Positions 17,407 to 27,440 of a DNA stretch of 64,000 nucleotides are shown here, in pieces. The notes under the pieces were generated by a model. It saw only the letters and a program-made list of their open reading frames with translations, did no database searches and had not been told where the DNA came from. Position numbers and translations under genes: made by a program. The stretch covers positions 714,639-778,638 of the forward strand of contig NZ_JAHTBN010000002.1 in the NCBI RefSeq assembly GCF_019166065.1, written 5' to 3'. Every line of letters starts with the position of its first letter. Positions within the stretch are counted from its first letter, which is position 1. The stretch is from Candidimonas humi. GTDB taxonomy: Bacteria; Pseudomonadota; Gammaproteobacteria; Burkholderiales; Burkholderiaceae_B.

Positions 17407-18655
17407 GCAGATGGAATGGGGTCGGGTCTATGGGCGGGCGCCGGCCCGCCATCTGGGCCGCCAGCAGCGCGGCGCTGCCGCAGGCCAGCGTGAAGCCGAG
17501 CGCTCCTTGGCCGATATTCAACCACAGGTTCTTCGCCGCGGGGCTGGCGCCGATGATGGGCTTGCCCGAGGGCGTAGCGGGGCGCAGGCCGGCCCACGGC
17601 AGTGCCCGGCCCAGGTCGAGGCGCGCAAAGGCCTCGCGCACCTGGCGGGCCAGTCCTCCGATGCGTTCGGGGCTGGGGCGGGTATCGTCATAGCCGATGT
17701 CGACCATGGCCGCCGCCCTCAGCGAGGCGCCGATACGGGCGTAGACGATGCGCCGCTGGTAGTCGGTGACGCTGATGGCCGGGGCCGCGCTTTCTTCGGC
17801 TGCCGGCAGTGGGATGCTCAGGCTATAGCCTTTCAGCGCATAGATAGGCACGTCATGGCCCAGGGGGCGCAGCAGCGCGCGGCTGCCCATGCCATTGGCG
17901 ACCACATACGAGTCGGCTTCGATGTCGCCGGCAGAGGTGCAGGCGGCAACGATGCGCCCCTGCTCGCGCCGCAAGTTCAGCACCCCGGTCTTGAGCAAGC
18001 GCGTCATGCGGGGGAACTGCTGCAAGCGGTCGAACAGGCCTTGGGTGAACTTGCGGCAGTCGCCGGTTTCCTCGTCGGCCGTGTAGACGGCGCCGGCCAT
18101 GGTGTTGCCGAAGGATTGCAATGCCGGTTCCAGCTGCAGGACTTGCGCCGGCGTCAGTATGCGCTGGCTCGAGCCGTGCGCCGCCTGGTAGGCGACCTGC
18201 GTACGAGCCTTTTCCAGCAGCGCGGGGTCGCGGTAGACGATGAGCTTGCCGTTGCGCCGCAGGTCGAAATCCAGGGGTTCGTCCTGCAGCAGCGTATGCA
18301 GGGTTTCGCGGCTCAGGTAGGACAGCGTCAGCATCTGCGCTGTCGATGCGCGTGCCACGGACGAGCGGCAGTCGCGCATGAAGGCGGCAATCCAGCGCCA
18401 TTGATGAGGGTCCCAGCGCGGGCGGAAGCGCAAGGGGGAGTCTTTCTGCCACAGCCATCTGGGCATGTTGGGGATTACTCCGGGCCCGGCCAGCGGCGCC
18501 ACGTAGCTATAGCTGAGTTGCCCGCCATTGGCGAAGCTGGTCTGGCCGGCGGGCTCGGCGCCGACCTCCAGCAAGGTGACTTGATGTCCATCCCGCGCCA
18601 GTTGATAGGCCGACGTCACGCCGACGACCCCCGCTCCGATCACGCAAACATGCAT
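17396..18655 (-). CDS. dadA: D-amino acid dehydrogenase small-subunit family (DadA-like) FAD oxidoreductase
   Basis: A 419-residue FAD-dependent oxidoreductase. The Rossmann motif VIGAGVVGVTSAYQLARDG starts at residue 5, and the LRRNGKLIVY and TPSGKPIIGAS regions match DadA. It deaminates D-amino acids to 2-oxo acids and ammonia at the inner face of the membrane, passing electrons to the respiratory chain. The ATG at 18655 fits the family start; a 22-codon extension to 18721 does not. It overlaps the downstream amidase gene and lies just after a LysR gene on the same strand. Symbol by family resemblance; a paralogue with another amine substrate is possible. Confidence 0.85.
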   Translation of the reverse strand: MHVCVIGAGVVGVTSAYQLARDGHQVTLLEVGAEPAGQTSFANGGQLSYSYVAPLAGPGVIPNMPRWLWQKDSPLRFRPRWDPHQWRWIAAFMRDCRSSVARASTAQMLTLSYLSRETLHTLLQDEPLDFDLRRNGKLIVYRDPALLEKARTQVAYQAAHGSSQRILTPAQVLQLEPALQSFGNTMAGAVYTADEETGDCRKFTQGLFDRLQQFPRMTRLLKTGVLNLRREQGRIVAACTSAGDIEADSYVVANGMGSRALLRPLGHDVPIYALKGYSLSIPLPAAEESAAPAISVTDYQRRIVYARIGASLRAAAMVDIGYDDTRPSPERIGGLARQVREAFARLDLGRALPWAGLRPATPSGKPIIGASPAAKNLWLNIGQGALGFTLACGSAALLAAQMAGRRPPIDPTPFHLHAA

Positions 18656-18667
18656 GGCTTGTGACCC

Positions 18668-18684
18668 ACCCACAAAAGATGTGG
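18668..18684. promoter_or_regulatory. dyad just upstream of the dadA start
   Basis: CCCACA-N5-TGTGGG (perfect 6-bp arms) sits 13 bp before the dadA ATG. At that position it could be an operator or a hairpin that limits ribosome access. A second, longer-spaced pair ATATCG-N18-CGATAT (18721-18750) encloses an ATAACC half-site at 18736-18741. Confidence 0.4.
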
Positions 18685-18786
18685 GATTCTGGGCTTGGGG
18701 CTGCGAGAGCGTCAATTCCAATATCGGAGGTAGCCATAACCTTGCGATATGGGAGCGTTCGGCGCTCGTTTCGATAGTGACCGCTA

Positions 18787-19692
18787 TCAGCCCTGCAGGC
18801 TGTCTTGATTTTCGGGCAGCATGATCTGCTTGCAGACTGTTTGCAGCCTGTCGATGAAGGCCTGGTGCTGGGCCGACAAGGGGTCGTCGGTGCGGACCAT
18901 GACGCTGATAGGCACATCGATGCGAGGCGCGAGGCGGCAGAGCGTCAGGCCGGGGCGCAGCATGGTGCGCCCGGTGATCAGGTCGACAATGGTGTCGCCG
19001 CAGCCGGCCTCTACCAGTGCACAGGCTACGTAGTGGGTCTGTACCTGCGCGATGATGTTCATGCTCAGGCCCTCGGCGTCCATGGCCTGCTGCAGCAGCA
19101 GGCCCGAGGGGTCGCGGGCTTCCAGCGCTATGAAATCGCGCTTGGGGAGGTCGCGCAGTTTTACGGGGCCGGGTTTGTGCAGGCGCGACATATAGACTAG
19201 TTCCGTGTGTCCCACATGTATGCGCCGCAGTCCCGGGTATTCATTCTGGTCGAAGGTGACGATCAGGTCCAGCTCGCGGGCGAGCAGCCCTTCCACCAGT
19301 TCGCCGCTGTGATGCGTATGCAGATCGAACGTGACATGCGGCTGTGTGCGCTGGCTGTGCCGCACCACCGAGGGCAGCAAGCCCAGGCCCAGCGCCGGCG
19401 TACTGCCTATGCGCAGATGGCCCTGGTGACTATGCTTGAGGCTATAGGCCAAACGCCGCACGTTGGTCAGCTCTTGCTGCAGGCGGGCGACTTGCGGGGC
19501 CAGTACTTCGGCCTCGCGAGTCGCGCGCAATCGCCCCTTGACTCGCTCGAACAGCTTGAATCCGAGCTGAGCCTCGGCATTGGCCAGAAGCTTGCTGGCC
19601 GCGGGCTGGGATACGTGCAGTGCTTCGGCTGCCTCGGTCAGGGAGCCGGTGCGCCAAATGGCGCCGAAGATTTCTATGTGGCGCAGCCGCAT
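18787..19692 (-). CDS. LysR-family transcriptional regulator of the D-amino-acid/peptide locus
   Basis: A 301-residue LysR protein starting MRLRHIEIFGAIWRTGSLTE, with the recognition region QPAASKLLANAEAQLG and an effector domain. The start at 19692 is set by the domain boundary; the frame runs on to 19905 without homologous sequence. It lies upstream of dadA-amidase on the same strand and is divergent from the MlrC-type peptidase gene, with two perfect dyads between. It may control both sides. Confidence 0.9.
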   Translation of the reverse strand: MRLRHIEIFGAIWRTGSLTEAAEALHVSQPAASKLLANAEAQLGFKLFERVKGRLRATREAEVLAPQVARLQQELTNVRRLAYSLKHSHQGHLRIGSTPALGLGLLPSVVRHSQRTQPHVTFDLHTHHSGELVEGLLARELDLIVTFDQNEYPGLRRIHVGHTELVYMSRLHKPGPVKLRDLPKRDFIALEARDPSGLLLQQAMDAEGLSMNIIAQVQTHYVACALVEAGCGDTIVDLITGRTMLRPGLTLCRLAPRIDVPISVMVRTDDPLSAQHQAFIDRLQTVCKQIMLPENQDSLQG

Positions 19693-20046
19693 TATGGATC
19701 CGCCTTCGGAGAGGAAGCTCTTGCTATAGTTCGGGTCGCGTGGCGCCGCAACGCCCGGCGGCGGCAGGTTCCGCGATACTGTACCACTGCAAGCGGAACG
19801 TGCCGCGAAGCCTGTCATCCCGAGTTTCGCGAGGCTGGCGCGCCCATGACCATGGGCATGGCTTGGGTATTCGAATATCCATCGTATTCCAGGCACTATA
19901 ACCAAAGGTTATTCATTCTGTAGAATTGGCTATTTGCCAATGGTCGAATCGCAATCCGATAATGACCGGCGTCATACTTTGTCGTCGAAACTCATTGGAT
20001 CCCATAGAGGCTGGTGCGTCGACAGGTCCAAGATCAAAGGAAGATC
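19693..20046. promoter_or_regulatory. 354-bp divergent regulatory gap with two dyads
   Basis: No gene is supported here. It holds ATAACC-AAA-GGTTAT (19898-19912, perfect) and ATTGGC-N5-GCCAAT (19925-19941, perfect), 12 bp apart, in an AT-rich stretch. These are good candidates for the LysR binding sites controlling the MlrC-type gene and the regulator itself. Confidence 0.6.
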
Positions 20047-21486
20047 ATGAAGGTATTCAGCGGGGCGCTGGGCACGGAAACCAATACTTTTTCACCTATT
20101 CCGACCAGTATCGAGGCGTTCCAGGCCCATGAATATTATCCCGCGGGGCAATATCCCGACAGCCCCACCCTGTATGGCGCGCCGCTGGCCATAGCCCGCC
20201 GTCGCGGCGCCGAGCTCGGCTGGGAAGTCCATGAAGGCATGGTGTCTTCGGCGCCGCCCAGCGGCATCACCACCCGCAGCGCCTACGAGGCTTTGCGCGA
20301 CGAATTGCTGGGCGACTTGCGCCGGGCGTTGCCTGTGGACATGGTGCTGCTGAGCCTGCACGGTGCCATGGTGGCCGACGGCTACCCCGACTGCGAAGGC
20401 GACATCCTGGCCCGCGTGCGCGAGATGGCCGGGCCCAAGGCCATCATAGGCGCCGAACTCGACCTGCATTGCCATCTCAGTCCTACGATGGTCGAAAAGG
20501 CCGACGTGCTGGTGCTGTTCAAAGAATACCCGCACACCGATATCGTCGAGCGTGCCGAAGAGCTCGTGGAATTGTGCCTGGCCAAGTACGAGAAACGCGT
20601 GCAGCCCGTAGCCGCCGTGGTCGATTGCGACATGATCGTGCCCATGCACACCACGCGTGACCCGGGCCAAAGCTTTGTGAGTCGGATCCAGTCCCTGGAA
20701 GGCAAGGATTCCATCCTGTCGATCTCCGTCGCCCATGGTTTTGCCACGGGCGATGTGCCGGACATGGGCACCAAGGTCCTGGTGTACAGCGACGGCAAGC
20801 CCGAGGCGGCGCAGCGGCTGGCCCGGCAACTGGCCGACGAACTGATCGCCATGCGCGAGCAATTGATGGTGCCTTATCGCGACATCGACACGGCGCTGGA
20901 CGAGGCCCTGGCCATCGACGGCGGCCCGGTAGTGCTGGCCGATCGGCCGGACAATCCGGGCAGCGGGGCGCCGGGCGACTCGACGTTCGTCCTGCGCCGC
21001 ATGCTGGAGCGCGGCATCCGCAATGCCGCGCTGGGGCCTCTGTGGGATCCGGGCGCGGTGCGCATCGCCTTCGACGCCAAACCGGGCGCCACCCTGGCCA
21101 TGCGGCTGGGCGGCAAGATCGGGCCGTTGTCCGGCGATCCGGTGGACGTGGTCTGTACTGTCAAGGCCATCAAGCCAGACATGCTCATGACGGGGCTGAC
21201 CGGCGCGCCGGTGCGCGTGGGGAATTCTGCGCTGGTCGAAGCCCAGGGCATCGAGATCGTCCTGACCACCGCACGCAACCAGGCCATGAATACGGACCTG
21301 TTCACCCAACTAGGCTGCGATCTGTCCGCCAAGAAAATCGTGGTGGTGAAATCCGCCCAGCATTTCCATGCCTCTTTTTCCAAGGTTGCGCGCCAGATCA
21401 TCTACGTGGGCGGCAAGGGCGTGGCCAGCCCCGACTGGAAGACTCTGCCGTACAAGCATATCAAGCGGCCCAAGTGGCCCTTGTAG
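20047..21486 (+). CDS. M81-family metallopeptidase (MlrC-like)
   Basis: A 479-residue protein close in length to MlrC, the zinc metallopeptidase that cleaves linearised microcystin. It starts MKVFSGALGTETNTFSP and carries LSLHGAMVADGYPDCEGD, AELDLHCHLSP and FKEYPHTD, which contain the conserved His, Asp and Glu residues of the family, followed by a long C-terminal MlrC domain. No signal peptide, so cytoplasmic. The start at 20047 follows AAGGAAG. It precedes a peptide ABC transporter, suggesting it degrades an imported unusual peptide. Many MlrC homologues have unknown substrates. Confidence 0.9.
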   Translation: MKVFSGALGTETNTFSPIPTSIEAFQAHEYYPAGQYPDSPTLYGAPLAIARRRGAELGWEVHEGMVSSAPPSGITTRSAYEALRDELLGDLRRALPVDMVLLSLHGAMVADGYPDCEGDILARVREMAGPKAIIGAELDLHCHLSPTMVEKADVLVLFKEYPHTDIVERAEELVELCLAKYEKRVQPVAAVVDCDMIVPMHTTRDPGQSFVSRIQSLEGKDSILSISVAHGFATGDVPDMGTKVLVYSDGKPEAAQRLARQLADELIAMREQLMVPYRDIDTALDEALAIDGGPVVLADRPDNPGSGAPGDSTFVLRRMLERGIRNAALGPLWDPGAVRIAFDAKPGATLAMRLGGKIGPLSGDPVDVVCTVKAIKPDMLMTGLTGAPVRVGNSALVEAQGIEIVLTTARNQAMNTDLFTQLGCDLSAKKIVVVKSAQHFHASFSKVARQIIYVGGKGVASPDWKTLPYKHIKRPKWPL

Positions 21487-21550
21487 CCGTGCGGCCGCGG
21501 GCATGGCGCAACAATATATAGCAAGATAAACACACAAGGGGGAGGTAAAA

Positions 21551-21613
21551 ATGGAAAATACCGGACTAGCGGTCATCTGGGCAGGAGTAGCGCCTCGCAA
21601 GCGGGCGCCCTGA
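21551..21613 (+). CDS. possible 20-codon leader ORF before the peptide ABC operon
   Basis: ATG at 21551 begins a 20-residue frame (MENTGLAVIWAGVAPRKRAP) preceded by the very strong GGGGGAGG five bases upstream. It lies between the MlrC-type gene and the transporter binding-protein gene. A GCGATT-N7-AATCGC hairpin (21631-21649) follows. It resembles a translated leader, but its reality rests only on the ribosome site and position. Confidence 0.4.
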   Translation: MENTGLAVIWAGVAPRKRAP

Positions 21614-21685
21614 CTCAGGCACAGTGATTCGCGATTCATCGAAAATCGCAGCTCGTCGTCAACAATTTCATTCCTGGACAGAGAC

Positions 21686-23257
21686 ATGAAAAATCGTATT
21701 CTCGCCCCGCTCGCGGCAGCGCTCGCAATCTCCGGCGCCCTTTGCGGGGTGCAGGCCCATGCCAAGACGCTGAAGATGGTGCCCTACGCCGATCTGAAGA
21801 TTCTGGATCCGAGCTTCACCACGGCGTACATTACCCGCAATTTCGGCTACATGGTCTATGACACCTTGTTCGCCATGGATGCCAAGGGCCAGCCCCAGCC
21901 CGAGATGGTCGATACCTACAAGAAGTCGGACGACGGCAAGGAATGGACATTTACCTTGCGTCCGGGCCTGAAATTCAGCGACGGCAAGCCGGTTACCGCG
22001 GCCGATTGCGTGGCTTCGCTCAAGCGCTGGGCCGCCCGCGACAATATCGGACACGCCATGACCAAGGCCGGCGGGCAATGGAGCGTGGTCAACGACAACA
22101 CTTTCAAGCTGACCCTGCAGCAGCCCTTCGGGCTGGTGCTCGACGGCCTGGCCAAGGTGTCCAGTTATCCGGCGTTCATCATGCCGGCCCGGCTCGCCGA
22201 CATGCCTACCAACAAGCCGATCTCCGAAGTGGATGGCTCGGGCCCGTATCTGTTCAAGCGCGACGAATGGGTGCCGGGCAACAAGGTCGTGTTCGTGCGC
22301 AACCCCGCCTATGTGCCGCGCAAGGAAGCCCCCAGCGGGCTGGCGGGCAACAAGGCCTCGCACGTGGATCGCGTGGAATGGGTGATACTGCCCGATTCCA
22401 ATAGCGCCGCCGCTGCGCTCAAGAGCAACGAAGTCGACATGATCGAGCAGGTGCCGCCCGATTTCATCTCGGGCCTGGCCGCGGACAAGAATCTCAAGAC
22501 CGGCGTCATCGGGCAGCAGCAAGTCTACGTGGTCATGAACCAGGCCTTGCCGCCATTCGACAATGTCAAGATGCGGCAGGCCGTGGCCCATGCCATCGAC
22601 CAGAACGAGGTGACCAGCGCCATGGGTTACCCCGACAATCTGCGCAAGAAGTACTGCGCGACCTTCTTCATCTGCGGGAGCGCCAATGACACGGATGCCG
22701 GCTCGGCACCGTATCGCAAGCCGGATATCGCCCTGGCGAAGAAGCTGCTGGCCGAATCGGGATACAAGGGCCAGAAGATCGCTGTGCTGCTGCCCACGGA
22801 CGTTGCCTACCTGAATGCGGCTGCGCTGGTGACCATCCAGGACATGCAGAAGATCGGCATTAATGTGGATGTGCAGTCCATGGACTGGGCCACGCTGTCG
22901 GCGCGGCGCGCCAAGAAGGGTCCGGTCGCGCAAGGAGGCTGGAATGTGTTTGTCTCTGCAGCCGCCGAATTCAACGTCGACTCGCCCCTGAACAACACCT
23001 ACCTGGGGGCAGCCTGCGGCAACAGCTTGCCGGGCTGGCCTTGCGACGAGAAGCTGGACAAGCTGCGTTCCGAGTGGATCGCCGCAACCGACCCGGCGCA
23101 GCGCAAGAAACTGTTGGACGAGATCCAGGTGGAGGCCTACACGAGCTTTCCCAACTTGCCCATCGGCCAGTTCTCGCTGGTATACGCCACGCGCAAGGAC
23201 ATCAAGCACACCGACGAACTCTGGGGCCTGCCCAACGTCTGGGTTCTGGACAAATAG
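21686..23257 (+). CDS. ABC transporter substrate-binding protein, peptide type (SBP family 5)
   Basis: A 523-residue periplasmic binding protein of the DppA/OppA family. A signal peptide ends near VQAHAKT, followed by the family pattern LDPSFTTAYITRNFGYMVYDTLF and EWTFTLRPGLKFSDGKPVTAADCV. It delivers peptides or similar oligomers to the permeases encoded at 23327-25181. Forward operon order is binding protein, two permeases, fused ATPase. Given the MlrC-type and D-aminoacylase-like neighbours, a D-residue-containing or modified peptide is a reasonable guess. Confidence 0.93.
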   Translation: MKNRILAPLAAALAISGALCGVQAHAKTLKMVPYADLKILDPSFTTAYITRNFGYMVYDTLFAMDAKGQPQPEMVDTYKKSDDGKEWTFTLRPGLKFSDGKPVTAADCVASLKRWAARDNIGHAMTKAGGQWSVVNDNTFKLTLQQPFGLVLDGLAKVSSYPAFIMPARLADMPTNKPISEVDGSGPYLFKRDEWVPGNKVVFVRNPAYVPRKEAPSGLAGNKASHVDRVEWVILPDSNSAAAALKSNEVDMIEQVPPDFISGLAADKNLKTGVIGQQQVYVVMNQALPPFDNVKMRQAVAHAIDQNEVTSAMGYPDNLRKKYCATFFICGSANDTDAGSAPYRKPDIALAKKLLAESGYKGQKIAVLLPTDVAYLNAAALVTIQDMQKIGINVDVQSMDWATLSARRAKKGPVAQGGWNVFVSAAAEFNVDSPLNNTYLGAACGNSLPGWPCDEKLDKLRSEWIAATDPAQRKKLLDEIQVEAYTSFPNLPIGQFSLVYATRKDIKHTDELWGLPNVWVLDK

Positions 23258-23326
23258 CGTCGATGGAATGAGCCTGCCGGCCTGCATGATAGTTGGTCCA
23301 ATATAGGCGGGCCGCAGGAGTCCCAT

Positions 23327-24262
23327 ATGCAATACATTATCAAGCGCATCCTGGCCGTGGTCCCCGTGGTGGTGGTAGTCGCGGTCGTGGTGTTCCTGCT
23401 GATACACCTGTCGCCCGGCGACCCGGCGGCCCTGATCGCCGGCGATTACGCCACAGCCGACGATATCGCCAAGCTGCATGCGGCCCTGGGCCTGAACGAG
23501 CCGCTATGGCGCCAGTTCATGCTGTGGGCGGTGAAACTGCTGCACGGCGACCTGGGCACTTCCATATTCACCCAGGCTCCGGTCACGCACTTGCTGGCGC
23601 AACGCCTGGGGCCCACCGTGTCCATCGCGGTACTGACGACGCTGCTGTCCGTGGTGATCGCGATACCGCTGGGCGTGCTGGCCGCCTATCGGGCCGGAAG
23701 CTGGATAGACCGGCTTGTGATGTTGTTCTCGGTGCTGGCGTTTTCGGTGCCGGTGTTCCTGGTCGGCTATCTGTTCATGTACACCTTCGGGGTCAAGCTG
23801 CAATGGTTTCCGACCCAGGGCTACGTCAGCCTGTCGCATGGCTTGATCCCGTGGTTGCGCAGCCTGGCGCTGCCCTGCGCCAACCTGGCGCTGGTGTATA
23901 TCGCGCTGCTTACCCGCATGACCCGGGCCACGGTGCTCGACGTGCTGCATGAAGACTACATACGCACAGCGCGCGCCAAGGGCCTGGCGGTGCTGCCGGT
24001 GCTGGGCCATGCGCTGCGCAATGCCGCCGTTCCGATCGCCACTACCGTCGGCGTCGGCATCGCCCTGATGCTGGGCGGCGTGGTCGTGACCGAGACCGTG
24101 TTCGCGATTCCCGGGGTCGGGCGCCTGGTCATAGACGCCGTGCTGCACCACGATTATCCGGTCATCCAGGGCGTGCTGCTGGTGTCTGCGGCGTGCTATG
24201 TCGTGATCAATCTGCTGATCGACCTGAGTTACAGCCTGTTCGACCCGCGCATCCGCTACTGA
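23327..24262 (+). CDS. ABC transporter permease, DppB/OppB type
   Basis: A 311-residue inner-membrane permease with an N-terminal MQYIIKRILAVVPVVVVVAV segment, a family RLGPTVSIAVLTTLLSVVIAIPLG region, and the EAA-like coupling loop near YIRTARAKGL that contacts the ATPase. About six membrane helices. The first of two permeases, 69 bp after the binding-protein gene. Forms the peptide translocation pore with the next gene product. Confidence 0.93.
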   Translation: MQYIIKRILAVVPVVVVVAVVVFLLIHLSPGDPAALIAGDYATADDIAKLHAALGLNEPLWRQFMLWAVKLLHGDLGTSIFTQAPVTHLLAQRLGPTVSIAVLTTLLSVVIAIPLGVLAAYRAGSWIDRLVMLFSVLAFSVPVFLVGYLFMYTFGVKLQWFPTQGYVSLSHGLIPWLRSLALPCANLALVYIALLTRMTRATVLDVLHEDYIRTARAKGLAVLPVLGHALRNAAVPIATTVGVGIALMLGGVVVTETVFAIPGVGRLVIDAVLHHDYPVIQGVLLVSAACYVVINLLIDLSYSLFDPRIRY

Positions 24263-24281
24263 CCGCCGCGAAGGATTTCCC

Positions 24282-25181
24282 ATGACAGACAGTTTCCAGC
24301 CCTCACCGATGGCCGGTGTGGATGTGCCTGCAGACCGTGATTTGCAGCGCGCCCTGCGCTTCAGGTCGTTGCGCAAGTATCCCATGCTGTACCTGGGCGG
24401 CGTGCTGCTGGTGCTGATCGCGGCCACGGCGATATTCGCGCCCTGGATCGCGACTCACGACCCCTTGAGCATCAGTCCGCTCGCGCGGCTCAAGCCGCCC
24501 TCGGCCGCGCATTATTTCGGCACCGATGCGCTGGGCCGCGACGTGTTCAGCCGCGCCATGTGGGGCGGCCGCGTATCCCTGGTCGTGGCGGTGGCGGTGG
24601 CCGTGCTCTCCACGGTCTGCGGCGTGATACTGGGCCTGGCCGCGGGTTTTTCGCGCTGGGCCGATTCCATCATCATGCGCATCATGGACGGCCTGATGGC
24701 CATCCCCGACATCCTGCTGGCTATCGCGCTGGTGGCCATCGTGCGTCCCAGCCTGACGACGGTCATCGTCGCCATCACGATTCCGCAGATTCCCCGCATG
24801 GTCAGGCTGGTACGATCGCTGGCCCTGACCTTGCGCGAACAACTGTTTGTCGAGGCGGCCTACGCCATAGGCACCCGGCTGCACGTCATCCTGTGGCGCC
24901 ACGTGCTGCCCAACACCTTGGCGCCTGTGGTGGTGCAGGCGACCTTCATCGCCGCCAGCGCAGTGCTCACCGAAGCGGTGCTGTCCTTCCTGGGGGTGGG
25001 CGTACCGGCGCAGATACCGAGCTGGGGCAATATGATCGCCGACGGGCGCAACGTCGTCGCCATCGCGCCGCACATCATCCTGTTTCCAGGCATCCTGCTG
25101 GCGCTGACAGTGCTGTCCATCAACTCGATCGGCGACGGCCTGCGCGATGCGCTGGATCCGCGCCTGGCGAACCAACTGTAG
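24282..25181 (+). CDS. ABC transporter permease, DppC/OppC type
   Basis: A 299-residue permease with a soluble N-terminal tail then six helices. It has the DppC hallmark [21 protein letters not shown] and an EAA loop at [10 protein letters not shown], plus the C-terminal [15 protein letters not shown]. The gap to the upstream permease is 19 bp, so they are cotranscribed. It pairs with the DppB-type protein. Confidence 0.93.
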   Translation: MTDSFQPSPMAGVDVPADRDLQRALRFRSLRKYPMLYLGGVLLVLIAATAIFAPWIATHDPLSISPLARLKPPSAAHYFGTDALGRDVFSRAMWGGRVSLVVAVAVAVLSTVCGVILGLAAGFSRWADSIIMRIMDGLMAIPDILLAIALVAIVRPSLTTVIVAITIPQIPRMVRLVRSLALTLREQLFVEAAYAIGTRLHVILWRHVLPNTLAPVVVQATFIAASAVLTEAVLSFLGVGVPAQIPSWGNMIADGRNVVAIAPHIILFPGILLALTVLSINSIGDGLRDALDPRLANQL

Positions 25182-25192
25182 GATGCGGGCCC

Positions 25193-27271
25193 ATGCAAGC
25201 ACATGACCCTCTGCTCGAAATCGACAATCTGTCGACCTTCTTCGACACCTTGTCCGGCACGGTGCGTTCCGTCAATGGCGTGTCGTACAACTTGTATGCC
25301 GGCGAGACTCTTGGGGTGGTGGGCGAATCGGGTTGCGGCAAGAGCGTGACCGCGCTGTCGGTCTTGCGCCTGATACCTACGCCGCCCGGGCGCTATGCCG
25401 GCGGCCAGATCCGCTATCGCGGCACCAATTTGCTGGAGCTCGGCGAAAAGGAAATGCGCCGCATCCGCGGCAACCGCATTTCCATGATCTTCCAGGAGCC
25501 CATGACCTCCCTGAACCCGGTGCTGACCGTGGGCCGGCAGATTGCCGAGACCATCATGGTCCACCAGAAGGTCGGCAAGCGCCGCGCGCATGCCCAGGCC
25601 CTGGAAATGCTGGAACTGGTGCAGATCGCCGAGCCGCGGCGCCGCATCGACGAGTATCCGCACCAGTTGTCGGGCGGCATGCGCCAGCGCGTCATGATCG
25701 CGCTGGCCCTGGCGTGCCGGCCCGACGTGCTGATCGCCGACGAACCCACCACTGCCCTGGATGTCACCATCCAGGCGCAGATCCTGAAGCTGCTGGGCGA
25801 TCTGCAGAAGCAACTGGGCATGGGCGTGGTCATGATCACCCATGACCTGGGCGTGGTGGCCGAGTGCTGCGACCGGGTGGTGGTGATGTATGCCGGACGC
25901 AAGGTGGAAGAGGCGCCGGTGGCCGAGTTGTTCGACAACCCCGCGCATCCTTATACCCGCGCGCTGCTGGCCGCCATGCCGGCCATGGGCTCGCAATCCA
26001 GGCGGCTGGAAGAAATCCCCGGCATCGTGCCGGCGTTGAGCAACCTGGGGCCCGGCTGCAGTTTCGCACCGCGCTGCCGCTACGCCACGCAACGCTGCCG
26101 CGCCGAAGTGCCGCCTCTGCGTGCTTTCGGCGAGAGCCATATAGTGGCCTGTTTCGAGGCCGAGCGCGTAACCGGGCGGATTCCGGCCTTGCACGAGGAT
26201 GACGCAGAACGAGGCGTGGCCGTCGCGCCGGCCGTGGCGGGCGCAGCCGAGGGCCCCGTAGAGGCCGGGCAGGCTGCGCCGGCGCCCGAGGCGCCGCTGC
26301 TGGTGGTGCGCGACTTGAAGAAATACTACGCGGGCTCGCACTCCTGGTTCGGCAAAGGTGCGCCGCAAGTACAGGCCGTGGACGGTGTCTCGTTCACGGT
26401 GGGCCGCGGCGAAACGCTGTCGCTGGTGGGCGAGTCGGGCTGCGGCAAGTCGACCACGGGCAAGTCCATCATGCGCTTGATCCAGCCCACCGCGGGTTCG
26501 GTGCAGCTCGACGGCGAAGAGATCACCAGCCTGGACGCCGAGCAGATGCGCATGCGCCGCCGCGACATGCAGATCATTTTCCAGGACCCATACGCCTCGC
26601 TCAACCCGCGCATGACTGCGGGCCAGATCGTGATGGAGCCCATGCGCAACTTTCCGGATGCCGATACCGGCACGGCGCGCGGACGCGAAGAGCGGGTGGC
26701 CTGGCTGTTTTCCAAGGTGGGCCTGCGGCCCGAGGCCGCCCGCAAGTATCCCCATGAATTTTCCGGCGGCCAGCGCCAGCGCCTGGGCATTGCACGCGCG
26801 CTGGCGCTGCGGCCCAAGCTGATTGTCTGCGACGAACCCGTATCGGCGCTGGACGTGTCGGTGCAGGCGCAGATCATCAATCTGCTCACCGACCTGCAGA
26901 ACGAACTGGGCGTGGCCTACCTGTTCGTCGCGCACGACCTGGCGGTGGTGCGCCACATCAGCCATCGGGTCGCGGTCATGTACCTGGGCCACATCGTCGA
27001 GATCGCCGACCGCGATACGCTGTTTTCCAGGCCCTTGCATCCTTATACGGAAATCCTGCTGTCGGCGGTGCCGACCCCGGACCCGCATGCGGTCACGCAG
27101 CGCAAGCTGCTGCAAGGCGACCCCCCGAGCCCGGCCAATCCGCCGCGCGGCTGCCGTTTCCATACCCGCTGTCCGCTCGCCAAGCCCATCTGCAAGGAAG
27201 AGCGCCCGCCGCTTACGCCCAGGCTGGCCGCCGCTGGCGGCCAGCAGATGGTGGCTTGCCATGTGCGGTAG
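25193..27271 (+). CDS. fused dual ATPase of the peptide ABC transporter (DppD-DppF type)
   Basis: A 692-residue protein with two complete nucleotide-binding domains. Each has Walker A GESGCGKS (first at 44-51), an ABC signature (LSGGMRQR and FSGGQRQR) and a Walker B with DEP. Each half ends in the oligopeptide-type Cys-rich tail ([14 protein letters not shown] and [14 protein letters not shown]). An Ala/Pro/Glu-rich linker joins them. In E. coli these are two proteins. The start at 25193 is 11 bp after the permease stop. Powers peptide uptake. Confidence 0.93.
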   Translation: MQAHDPLLEIDNLSTFFDTLSGTVRSVNGVSYNLYAGETLGVVGESGCGKSVTALSVLRLIPTPPGRYAGGQIRYRGTNLLELGEKEMRRIRGNRISMIFQEPMTSLNPVLTVGRQIAETIMVHQKVGKRRAHAQALEMLELVQIAEPRRRIDEYPHQLSGGMRQRVMIALALACRPDVLIADEPTTALDVTIQAQILKLLGDLQKQLGMGVVMITHDLGVVAECCDRVVVMYAGRKVEEAPVAELFDNPAHPYTRALLAAMPAMGSQSRRLEEIPGIVPALSNLGPGCSFAPRCRYATQRCRAEVPPLRAFGESHIVACFEAERVTGRIPALHEDDAERGVAVAPAVAGAAEGPVEAGQAAPAPEAPLLVVRDLKKYYAGSHSWFGKGAPQVQAVDGVSFTVGRGETLSLVGESGCGKSTTGKSIMRLIQPTAGSVQLDGEEITSLDAEQMRMRRRDMQIIFQDPYASLNPRMTAGQIVMEPMRNFPDADTGTARGREERVAWLFSKVGLRPEAARKYPHEFSGGQRQRLGIARALALRPKLIVCDEPVSALDVSVQAQIINLLTDLQNELGVAYLFVAHDLAVVRHISHRVAVMYLGHIVEIADRDTLFSRPLHPYTEILLSAVPTPDPHAVTQRKLLQGDPPSPANPPRGCRFHTRCPLAKPICKEERPPLTPRLAAAGGQQMVACHVR

Positions 27272-27440
27272 GGGCGAGACTGGTGCGAACCGCATGCGCG
27301 GACAATGCCGTGCTCGCACCAGGCCCTCGCTGCTTCGGGCATCGGCTTTTCAGTGACGCTGCAGATGCCTGCCTATACTTGCCACCCGCCGGTGTTAGCC
27401 TATTTTTCATGCCCACCCGCGCAAGCAATGGAGCCATGCC

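Noticed and set aside
24860..27319. Reverse frame of 819 codons opposite the fused peptide ATPase
   Set aside because: It mirrors conserved Walker and signature motifs on the other strand and has low-complexity His/Arg/Gln-rich sequence; shadow.
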